A stretch of DNA of 7,449 nt. Source: Fimenecus sp045611635. Lineage in GTDB: Bacteria; Bacillota; Clostridia; Oscillospirales; Acutalibacteraceae. The position numbers and the translations under genes are program-made. The notes under the pieces are model-generated. The model searched no databases. It was given only the letters and a program-made list of their open reading frames with translations, and was not told where the DNA came from. Every line of letters starts with the position of its first letter. Position 1 is the first letter of the stretch. Positions 1 through 5,073 of the stretch are shown one piece after another. The stretch spans positions 1 through 7,449 of the forward strand of contig JAZKXL010000054.1 of NCBI GenBank assembly GCA_045611635.1, given 5' to 3'.

Positions 1-215
1 AAACTAGTTATGAAAAAATAGTTGAAATTTCAATTAAGAATTTATGTGAAAGTCAAAATGTAAAATTGTTATCTTTTGATATCGATTCATATATAGATAA
101 TGATAAATGTTTAAATGTTGAAAAAATTATCATTGATATTGATAGGAATGAATTTATAGGAACTATAAAAGAAGAAATAAAAAAACAACTAGGTTATGAG
201 GTGGATGTTGTATGA
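1..215 (+). CDS. spoIIIAF: Stage III sporulation protein AF, C-terminal fragment
   Basis: The window opens inside this gene. The first complete codon starts at base 3 and about 70 codons run to a TGA at 213-215. The visible part is a soluble, mixed alpha/beta tail rich in Lys, Asp and Ile, starting TSYEKIVEIS and ending GYEVDVV. No membrane segment is visible; in this family the membrane helices are N-terminal and would lie upstream of the window. The assignment rests mainly on position. The frame ends in an ATGA overlap with spoIIIAG, exactly where spoIIIAF sits in the conserved spoIIIAA-AH operon, and the tail length and character fit the family's cytosolic C-terminal domain. In B. subtilis SpoIIIAF is a mother-cell membrane component of the SpoIIIA-SpoIIQ channel complex. 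The residues alone do not carry a motif I would call diagnostic. Confidence 0.75.
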   Translation, partial: TSYEKIVEISIKNLCESQNVKLLSFDIDSYIDNDKCLNVEKIIIDIDRNEFIGTIKEEIKKQLGYEVDVV

Positions 216-763
216 ATTTCATTAAAACCTATTTGCAAAAAATTGTTGCAATTAAAGATAATAAGAAGATTGCACTATTTGTAATTCTAGGATTCTTGGC
301 AATATTATTAATTTTTATTTCAGAGTTAGATTTTAACAATCAAGAGCAAAAAAACTTTGAATCAACAAACACTTTTTCAAGAAATGAATATTGTGATTAT
401 CTTGAGAGTAAAGTAACTGAAATAATCGAATCTATTGAAGGTGCAGGAAAAACAAAAGTTATGATAACACTTTCCGAGACAACCGAATATGTTTATGCAA
501 CTAATGGAAAAACTACTAAAAAAAATTCTACTGATAATAGTGATTTAACAAGTGAAAACAACTATGTAATTATTGAAAAAAACAATGATGACACGGGCTT
601 GTTAATTAAAACTATTGAGCCCAAAATTAGAGGAGTTGCTATAGTTTGCGAGGGTGGGGATAACACTAATGTTCAAAATCAAATATATTCGGCTGTTAGT
701 GCGGTTTTAAATATAAATATGTCACGAATATCAATTTCTAAATCAACATATATGGAGGAATAA
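212..763 (+). CDS. spoIIIAG: Stage III sporulation protein AG
   Basis: This 183-residue protein has one N-terminal membrane helix (about residues 20-37) followed by an extracytoplasmic domain, the usual SpoIIIAG layout. Family-like segments are IEGAGKTKVMITL (75-87) and EPKIRGVAIVCEGGDN (136-151), followed by a helix containing YSAVSAVLNI (159-168). The loop between them (about 97-118) is rich in Asn, Ser, Thr and Lys and looks flexible. In the known system SpoIIIAG forms a large ring in the intermembrane space between mother cell and forespore, using a ring-building fold related to type III secretion proteins, as part of the SpoIIIA-SpoIIQ channel needed for late forespore gene expression. 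The ATG overlaps the stop of spoIIIAF (ATGA), with GAGG about 10 nt upstream, and spoIIIAH follows after 2 nt. Translational coupling is therefore likely. Expression is expected from a mother-cell sporulation promoter upstream of the window. Confidence 0.93.
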   Translation: MNFIKTYLQKIVAIKDNKKIALFVILGFLAILLIFISELDFNNQEQKNFESTNTFSRNEYCDYLESKVTEIIESIEGAGKTKVMITLSETTEYVYATNGKTTKKNSTDNSDLTSENNYVIIEKNNDDTGLLIKTIEPKIRGVAIVCEGGDNTNVQNQIYSAVSAVLNINMSRISISKSTYMEE

Positions 764-765
764 AT

Positions 766-1296
766 ATGAAAAGTAAAATTATTGGAAGAAAACAATTGCT
801 TACTTTTAGCTTAGTTTTTGCATTAGTATTAGCAGTGTTTGTTAATTGGTATTATACCAAACCGCAAAGTGATATGACTGAACCTGAAGTTACAAACGAA
901 TCAAACTTAGGTGATGCTCAATACGTAAATTCGAACTCAATAAAAATTGAAGATTACTTTGATACAGCGGAAATAAATCGTAAAAAGGCACAGGATGAAG
1001 CAAAAGATTATCTTAACGAAATAATTAATGACAGCGAAATTGATGAAGATACCAAAGTTGAAGCAAGAGCGAAACTGACAAAAATATCTGAACAAATTAT
1101 GACTGAGAATGATATCGAAACTTTGATTAGCGCTCAAACAAATTCTAAAAGCGTTGTAACCTTAAGTAATGATTCAATTGAGGTTGTTTTACCTAAGGGT
1201 ATTGTTGATGAAGAGGATGTTATAAAAATAAAAGATATAATTATTTCTAAGACAAAATTAACATCAGATAAAATTACAATTATTGAAGTAAAATAA
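766..1296 (+). CDS. spoIIIAH: Stage III sporulation protein AH
   Basis: This 176-residue protein has an N-terminal membrane helix (about 11-28, followed by NWYYT) and an extracytoplasmic region. The linker at 31-60 is acidic and polar. A long helix begins at YFDTAEINRKKAQDEAKDY (64-82), a segment characteristic of SpoIIIAH. A YscJ/FliF-like domain follows (about 97-176) with VEARAKL, a conserved-type SIEVVLPKG stretch and the end ITIIEVK. In B. subtilis the extracytoplasmic domain of mother-cell SpoIIIAH binds forespore SpoIIQ across the septum to form the feeding channel and to anchor other late sporulation proteins. The start is supported by GGAGG at 753-757, inside the end of spoIIIAG, 8 nt before the ATG. 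It is the last gene of the spoIIIA operon; 156 non-coding bases separate it from nusB. Unlike B. subtilis, no accB/accC or Asp23-family gene lies between spoIIIAH and nusB. Confidence 0.95.
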   Translation: MKSKIIGRKQLLTFSLVFALVLAVFVNWYYTKPQSDMTEPEVTNESNLGDAQYVNSNSIKIEDYFDTAEINRKKAQDEAKDYLNEIINDSEIDEDTKVEARAKLTKISEQIMTENDIETLISAQTNSKSVVTLSNDSIEVVLPKGIVDEEDVIKIKDIIISKTKLTSDKITIIEVK

Positions 1297-1327
1297 TGTA
1301 TTAAACAAATTAATATCCATTTTTCTA

Positions 1328-1356
1328 TTGAATTTTTGTGGATTTAGTGATAAAAT
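1328..1356 (+). promoter_or_regulatory. Predicted sigma-A promoter of the nusB operon
   Basis: TTGAAT (1328-1333) and TAAAAT (1351-1356) are separated by exactly 17 nt, and a TG at 1348-1349 gives an extended -10 (TGATAAAAT). Each hexamer matches the sigma-70/sigma-A consensus well. A start point near 1362-1365 is expected, giving a leader of about 90 nt before nusB. The surrounding DNA is AT-rich, so chance matches are possible. The spacing, the extended -10 and the position in the only intergenic gap make this the best promoter in the window. A housekeeping promoter is expected here because the upstream genes are sporulation-specific while the downstream genes are needed in growth. Confidence 0.7.
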
Positions 1357-1369
1357 ATACACAAATTTT

Positions 1370-1402
1370 ATGTATATACATTACGAACCGCAGAAAATTT
1401 AG
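1370..1402 (+). other. Possible 10-codon leader frame before terminator
   Basis: An ATG at 1370 opens a 10-codon frame (MYIHYEPQKI) closed by TAG at 1400-1402, the last base of which touches the terminator stem. The frame begins about 6-8 nt after the predicted transcription start and has no Shine-Dalgarno, so it could be translated only in a near-leaderless way. It may be fortuitous. It is listed because its stop position relative to the terminator is what a leader-peptide attenuator would need. Confidence 0.2.
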
Positions 1403-1442
1403 TACGCTCCCTGTTTTTCTGACGGGGAGCGTATATTTTTTT
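1402..1442 (+). terminator. Intrinsic terminator directly upstream of nusB
   Basis: A perfect 9-bp stem pairs TACGCTCCC (1403-1411) with GGGAGCGTA (1425-1433). It extends at the top by a G-U pair (1412/1424) and a G-C pair (1413/1423), and at the bottom by a G-U pair (1402/1434). The loop is 1414-1422. A run of seven T (1436-1442) follows after TAT/A at the stem foot. It is GC-rich against a very AT-rich background and is a textbook rho-independent terminator. It could end read-through from spoIIIA, but it also lies downstream of the predicted nusB promoter, so it is likely a leader terminator (attenuator) for the nusB operon as well. Confidence 0.88.
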
Positions 1443-1447
1443 GGAGG
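1443..1447 (+). promoter_or_regulatory. nusB ribosome binding site, fixes start at 1453
   Basis: GGAGG lies 5 nt before the ATG at 1453 and begins on the base after the terminator's U-tract. A longer in-frame reading from the TTG at 1441 would place this Shine-Dalgarno inside the coding region, so that start is not credible. Transcripts ending at the terminator would lack this site. Confidence 0.9.
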
Positions 1448-1452
1448 ATAAT

Positions 1453-1857
1453 ATGACAAGAAAAGAAGAACGTGAACTTGCTTTTACTCTAATTTTCGAG
1501 AAGATATTCAATGATGAGTCAACAGTTGATGAAGTTATTGAAAATGCAGTTGAAGCACGCTTAATTGAAGAAAATACTTACGCTTTTTCAGTTGCACATT
1601 TAACTTATGAGCATATTGAAGAAATTGATGAAATTATTACTAAAAATTCAATAGGTTGGTCAATAAATAGACTTCCAAAAGTATCACTTGCAATCTTTAG
1701 ACTTGCAATTTGCGAAATTTTATATGTACCGTCTGTTCCAAATAGTGTTGCAATTAATGAGGCGGTTGAACTTGCTAAGAAATTTGCAACAAAAGAAGAT
1801 GCATCATTTATTAATGGTGTTCTTGGTAAAGTTGTAAAAGAAACTGATATCCAATGA
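1453..1857 (+). CDS. nusB: Transcription antitermination factor NusB
   Basis: This 134-residue all-helical protein starts MTRKEERELAF, matching the usual N-terminal basic helix (R-x-x-A) of NusB. The family core is clear: HIEEIDEIITKNSIGW, then RLPKVSLAIFRLAICEILY, then VAINEAVELAKKFATKEDASFINGVLGKVV, corresponding to the RLxxVDxAILRLAxYE and INEAVELAKxF...FVNGVL signatures. NusB pairs with NusE (ribosomal protein S10), binds boxA RNA and helps RNA polymerase read through rRNA operons. The length is normal. It is the first gene of the operon, preceded by a terminator whose U-tract touches its Shine-Dalgarno, which suggests regulated read-through. Its stop overlaps the next start (ATGA at 1854-1857), so the next protein is probably made by translational coupling. 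Confidence 0.96.
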   Translation: MTRKEERELAFTLIFEKIFNDESTVDEVIENAVEARLIEENTYAFSVAHLTYEHIEEIDEIITKNSIGWSINRLPKVSLAIFRLAICEILYVPSVPNSVAINEAVELAKKFATKEDASFINGVLGKVVKETDIQ

Positions 1858-2789
1858 GCTATTACTTAGGAATTGATACAAGTAACTACACAACTTCAGT
1901 TGCAATTTATGATTGCGAAGCTAACAGTGTTATAAGTTGTAAAAAACTTTTACCCGTAAAAGAAGGGGAAAAGGGTATAAGACAAAGTGATGCAGTTTTT
2001 CACCATACTGTTCAATTGCCACAACTGATAAGTGAAATTGTTACTGATTTTAATGGTGAACTTTCTAGCGTAGGTGTTTCAATAAAACCATGCAATGAAG
2101 ATGGCTCATATATGCCATGCTTTTTAACTGGGATTGCCATTGCTGAAGCATTATCGGCATTTTTAAAGATTCCTTTATATAAGTTTTCACATCAAGATGG
2201 TCATATTGCTGCGGCACTTTATTCTGCCAACAAACTTGAACTGATTAAAAAAGATTTTTTTGCTTTTCATATTTCAGGTGGTACATCTCAAGTATTGAAA
2301 GTGACAGCTGATGATAGGTACTTTACAACTCAAATTCTTTCGGACTCTCTTGATTTGAAAGCAGGACAAGCTATTGATAGAGTTGGTATAATGCTTGGAT
2401 TACAGTTCCCTTGTGGACCAGAATTAGAAAAGTTAGCATTAAATAGTAAATTAACACTTAAAAATGAAAAAGTTTTTCGTCGCGATGGAAAGTTTAGTCT
2501 TTCAGGTGTGGAGAATAAATGCAAAAAAATGTTTGATGATGGTAAGTGTCCAGAAGATATTGCATTTTATTGTATAAATTATATTCGTTCAGCACTTGAT
2601 GATACTGTAAATGAAATCATTAAGATACATGGTAATTTGCCACTGGTATTTTCGGGCGGTGTTATGTCAAACTCTATAATTAGAAATGACTTTATGAGTA
2701 GGTATGACGCGTATTTTGCTGAGCCACAATTTTCATCAGACAATGCTTGTGGTATAGCAATTTTATCTTCAATTTGTAATAAGGAATAA
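1854..2789 (+). CDS. TsaD/Kae1-like peptidase M22 family protein, paralog of unknown function
   Basis: This 311-residue protein has an ASKHA (actin/Hsp70-like) fold and is related to TsaD/Kae1/YgjD, the t6A tRNA-modification enzyme. Visible family landmarks are the phosphate-1 loop GIDTSNYTTS (6-15), the metal-site motif HQDGH (113-117, TsaD HxEGH), FHISGG (138-143), KAGQAIDRVGIMLGL (169-183, TsaD AAGEAFDKxxKLLGL), KFSLSGVEN (213-221, TsaD FSFSGLKT), FSGGVMSN (266-273) and SSDNACGIA (294-302) with the likely third metal ligand D296. It differs from true TsaD in several ways: the His of SGGHT is Thr, the CDET stretch after the first loop is NYTT, the GPGLVG-type motif is replaced by EDGSYMP, and it is shorter than the 337 residues of E. 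coli TsaD. A divergent paralog seems more likely than TsaD; the old 'glycoprotease' label has no support here. No strong Shine-Dalgarno is seen, and the start overlaps the nusB stop. It occupies the slot of folD in the B. subtilis order. Confidence 0.85.
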   Translation: MSYYLGIDTSNYTTSVAIYDCEANSVISCKKLLPVKEGEKGIRQSDAVFHHTVQLPQLISEIVTDFNGELSSVGVSIKPCNEDGSYMPCFLTGIAIAEALSAFLKIPLYKFSHQDGHIAAALYSANKLELIKKDFFAFHISGGTSQVLKVTADDRYFTTQILSDSLDLKAGQAIDRVGIMLGLQFPCGPELEKLALNSKLTLKNEKVFRRDGKFSLSGVENKCKKMFDDGKCPEDIAFYCINYIRSALDDTVNEIIKIHGNLPLVFSGGVMSNSIIRNDFMSRYDAYFAEPQFSSDNACGIAILSSICNKE

Positions 2790-2794
2790 CTAAA

Positions 2795-3991
2795 ATGCAA
2801 TCACCTTTAATTTTAACTGTTACACAATTGAATACATATGCAAAATCAATTATTGAGCAGGACACTGCTCTCAGTAATGTTTTTGTTACGGGTGAAATAT
2901 CAAATTTTGTTGACCATTATCGTAGCGGCCATCTTTATATGAGTATTAAAGATAATCAGTCCGTAATAAGTGCGGTTATGTTTGCAGGTAATGCTTCGAG
3001 ATTGAAATTTAAACCTGAAAACGGAATGTCAGTTATTATTAGAGGTCACGTGTCTATTTATGAGCGAGATGGTAAATATCAGCTGTATATTGATGATATG
3101 CAACCAGATGGTGTAGGTGCATTAGCGGTTGCTTTTGAGCAAATGAAAGAAAAACTTGCAAAAGCGGGTTTATTTGATAATGAACATAAAGCGAAAATTC
3201 CCGAATTTCCTGAAAAAATTGGTGTTATTTCTTCACCAACCGGAGCTGCCATACAAGATGTTCTCAATGTGCTTGATAGACGCTATCCTGTAGCAAACAT
3301 TATATTTGCAGGCGTTCAAGTGCAAGGTGATAGTGCGGCGACAACTATTATCAGCGCTATTGAAAAAATGAACAAAACTGATGTTGATGTTATTATTATT
3401 GCTCGTGGTGGTGGCTCAACTGAGGATTTGTGGCCATTTAATGATGAAAAACTTGCATATGCTATATATAAATCAAATATACCAATAATTTCTGGAGTAG
3501 GCCATGAAACTGATTTTACTATTTGTGATTTTGTTGCTGATTTGCGAGCCCCGACTCCATCTGCGGCAGCCGAGTTAGCAGTGCCTGATATTCGTGAACA
3601 AAAATATTATATTTCATCGTTAAAACTCGCGTTAGATAATTCAGTTGAAAATAGTATTAAAGAAAAACAATATTACCTTGAACAGCTCTCAAAATCATCC
3701 GTACTTAAAAATCCTGAAAAAATTATTGAAAATTGTGAATTGTATCTAGATTCATTAGTTTTAAGAATAAATAATAATTTTAAAGATATTGTTACAAAAA
3801 ACTCAACTGATTTTTCTATGCTTTGCTCAAAACTTGATTCATTGAGTCCGTTAAAAGTATTAGCACGCGGTTATTCAATTGCGAAGAAAGATGAAAACAT
3901 CATTACCAATGTCAATGAGTTATCAAAAGGTGACAATATTTCATTATGTTTTGCTGATGGTAGTGCAAAAGCAAAAATTACTGAGGTGTAA
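2795..3991 (+). CDS. xseA: Exodeoxyribonuclease VII large subunit
   Basis: This 398-residue catalytic subunit of exonuclease VII degrades single-stranded DNA from both ends and acts in repair and recombination in the cytoplasm. The N-terminal OB fold (about 5-105) carries VTGEISNF (31-38) and GHLYMSIKD (45-53). The catalytic domain shows the conserved runs GVISSPTGAAIQDVL (143-157), ARGGGSTEDLWPFN (203-216) and GVGHETDFTICDFVADLRAP (234-253), followed by TPSAAAELAVPD. The conserved Asp155, Arg204, His237 and Asp240 correspond to the family's proposed active-site residues. The region after about 265 is helical, the likely coiled-coil arm that binds XseB, and the end (LARGYSIAKK...KGDNISLCFADG) is the usual small C-terminal strand domain. 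It is shorter than the E. coli and B. subtilis proteins (about 450), with the shortening in the helical arm. AAGGA at 2781-2785 supports the ATG. It lies 5 nt after the previous gene. Confidence 0.97.
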   Translation: MQSPLILTVTQLNTYAKSIIEQDTALSNVFVTGEISNFVDHYRSGHLYMSIKDNQSVISAVMFAGNASRLKFKPENGMSVIIRGHVSIYERDGKYQLYIDDMQPDGVGALAVAFEQMKEKLAKAGLFDNEHKAKIPEFPEKIGVISSPTGAAIQDVLNVLDRRYPVANIIFAGVQVQGDSAATTIISAIEKMNKTDVDVIIIARGGGSTEDLWPFNDEKLAYAIYKSNIPIISGVGHETDFTICDFVADLRAPTPSAAAELAVPDIREQKYYISSLKLALDNSVENSIKEKQYYLEQLSKSSVLKNPEKIIENCELYLDSLVLRINNNFKDIVTKNSTDFSMLCSKLDSLSPLKVLARGYSIAKKDENIITNVNELSKGDNISLCFADGSAKAKITEV

Positions 3992-3993
3992 TT

Positions 3994-4188
3994 ATGAATA
4001 TGAAATATGAACAAGCGACAAAAAGACTTGAAGAAATAGTTTTAAAGCTTGAAGAGGGTTCAATGCCACTTGAAGAGTCAATGAAACTTTATGAAGAAGG
4101 TGTAAAACTTTCTGAATTTTGTATGAAAAAATTAAATGATGCAAAACAGAAAATTATTGATATAAACGAGGTCAAGAATAATGACTGA
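3994..4188 (+). CDS. xseB: Exodeoxyribonuclease VII small subunit
   Basis: This 64-residue helical protein has the family signature YEQATKRLEEIVLKLEEGS (5-23) followed by PLEESMKLYEEGVKLSEFCMKKLNDAKQKI. It forms a helical hairpin that coats the coiled-coil arm of XseA; several copies bind each large subunit and restrain its nuclease activity. The length is typical. GAGG at 3983-3986 lies 7 nt before the ATG at 3994, which favours that start over the second in-frame ATG at 4000. It begins 2 nt after xseA ends, as expected for subunits made in proportion, and its last 8 nt overlap the start of ispA. Confidence 0.96.
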   Translation: MNMKYEQATKRLEEIVLKLEEGSMPLEESMKLYEEGVKLSEFCMKKLNDAKQKIIDINEVKNND

Positions 4189-5059
4189 TATAAATGCTTA
4201 TATAAAAGAACAAGCTAATATAATTTCAGACCACCTTGATAGATTATTAAAAATTAATGTTGATTACGTTGTAGGCGATGCAATGAAATATAGTGTTAAA
4301 AATGGCGGTAAAAGAATACGACCATTTTTAACATTGGAATTTGCGAAGGCTTGTGGTGGAAATATGGATGCTGCATTAGATTTTGGTTGTGCAGTTGAAA
4401 TGATTCACACCTATTCATTAATTCACGATGATTTACCTTGTATGGATAATGACGATATGCGTCGTGGAAAACCATCTTGTCACAAGGCGTTTGGCGAAGC
4501 AAACGCTTTGTTAGCAGGTGATGCTCTTTTAACACACGCATTCTTTGTTCTTTCTTTTGCACAAGTACCAAGTAAAAATAGATTGTGTGCTATAAATGAA
4601 CTTTCAACTGCTTCTGGTTGTGTTGGTATGATTGGTGGACAAGTTCTTGATTTGGATTTTGAAAATAGAGAACCAACTGTTGATGAAATTCTTACAATGT
4701 ATGAATTAAAAACCGGTTGCTTGCTTAAGGCAGCTTGTGTTCTCGGTTGTTTAACAGTAGATAATTGTACCGTTGAGTCAATTGATGCAGCTCAAGAATA
4801 TGCTAAAAATCTTGGTTTAGCTTTTCAAATTATGGACGATATTCTTGATATAACAAGCGACGAAGCAACACTTGGTAAGCCTGTTGGTAGTGATGAAAAG
4901 AATGAAAAATCAACTATAGTTAAATTTTATGGTTTAGAAAAAGCTAAAAAGCTTGTAAATGAATATACACAAAAAGCTATTGATGCACTTGACAGCATTG
5001 ATGGTGATACAACAACACTCAAAGAGTTTGCATTATATATGGCAAATAGAAATTATTGA
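4181..5059 (+). CDS. ispA: Farnesyl diphosphate synthase (short-chain polyprenyl synthase)
   Basis: This 292-residue all-helical trans-prenyltransferase condenses isopentenyl diphosphate with dimethylallyl and geranyl diphosphate to give farnesyl diphosphate, the precursor of undecaprenyl carriers and quinone side chains. Key elements are GGKRIRP (42-48, IPP binding), the first Asp-rich motif DDLPCMD (83-89) with the bacterial DDxxxxD spacing, RRGKP (94-98), GDALLTHAF (113-121), GGQVLDL (152-158), the second Asp-rich motif DDILD (219-223) and the flexible KPVGSDEKNEKST loop (233-245). The residues before the first motif (TYSLIHDD) match E. coli IspA, favouring a C15 product, although chain length cannot be proved by reading. 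The start is set by GAGGT at 4168-4172, 8 nt upstream. It overlaps xseB by 8 nt and is followed by dxs, so the precursor-making and precursor-using steps are co-transcribed. Confidence 0.95.
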   Translation: MTDINAYIKEQANIISDHLDRLLKINVDYVVGDAMKYSVKNGGKRIRPFLTLEFAKACGGNMDAALDFGCAVEMIHTYSLIHDDLPCMDNDDMRRGKPSCHKAFGEANALLAGDALLTHAFFVLSFAQVPSKNRLCAINELSTASGCVGMIGGQVLDLDFENREPTVDEILTMYELKTGCLLKAACVLGCLTVDNCTVESIDAAQEYAKNLGLAFQIMDDILDITSDEATLGKPVGSDEKNEKSTIVKFYGLEKAKKLVNEYTQKAIDALDSIDGDTTTLKEFALYMANRNY

Positions 5060-5061
5060 TT

Positions 5062-5065
5062 GGAG
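5062..5065 (+). promoter_or_regulatory. dxs ribosome binding site, fixes a TTG start at 5074
   Basis: GGAG at 5062-5065 lies 8 nt before a TTG at 5074. An upstream in-frame TTG at 5056 overlaps the ispA stop and has no Shine-Dalgarno; using it would put GGAG inside the gene. No ATG or GTG gives a Dxs N-terminus of normal length, so a UUG start is inferred. Confidence 0.75.
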
Positions 5066-5073
5066 CAAATGTT

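Noticed and set aside
937..1137. 66-codon minus-strand open frame within spoIIIAH.
   Set aside because: It is antisense to a well-supported gene, Phe/Cys/Ile-rich and without a recognisable start context.
1312..1343. Short imperfect hairpin (ATCCAT 1315-1320 with GTGGAT 1338-1343) after spoIIIAH as a separate spoIIIA terminator.
   Set aside because: It has only six pairs including a G-U, with no T-run after it, and it overlaps the predicted -35 region. It is too weak to call.
1434..1446. A promoter with -10 TATATT at 1434-1439 that would start transcription after the terminator.
   Set aside because: The -35 position (about 1411-1416, CTGTTT) does not match the consensus, and the start would fall inside the Shine-Dalgarno, leaving nusB mRNA without a usable ribosome binding site.
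1441..1452. In-frame TTG extension of nusB that would add four residues (MEDN).
   Set aside because: It starts in the terminator U-tract and runs through the GGAGG ribosome binding site. The ATG at 1453 has perfect spacing and gives the normal NusB N-terminus.
1854..2789. Naming the M22-family gene tsaD (t6A synthase).
   Set aside because: The SGGHT, CDET and GPGL signatures of TsaD are changed and the gene is not near tsaB or tsaE in the window. A gene symbol would overstate the case.
4296..4571. 91-codon open frame on the minus strand within ispA.
   Set aside because: It lies wholly antisense to a gene with all catalytic motifs intact. The translation is rich in His, Met and Gln, as expected from reverse reading, and it has no ribosome binding site or family resemblance.
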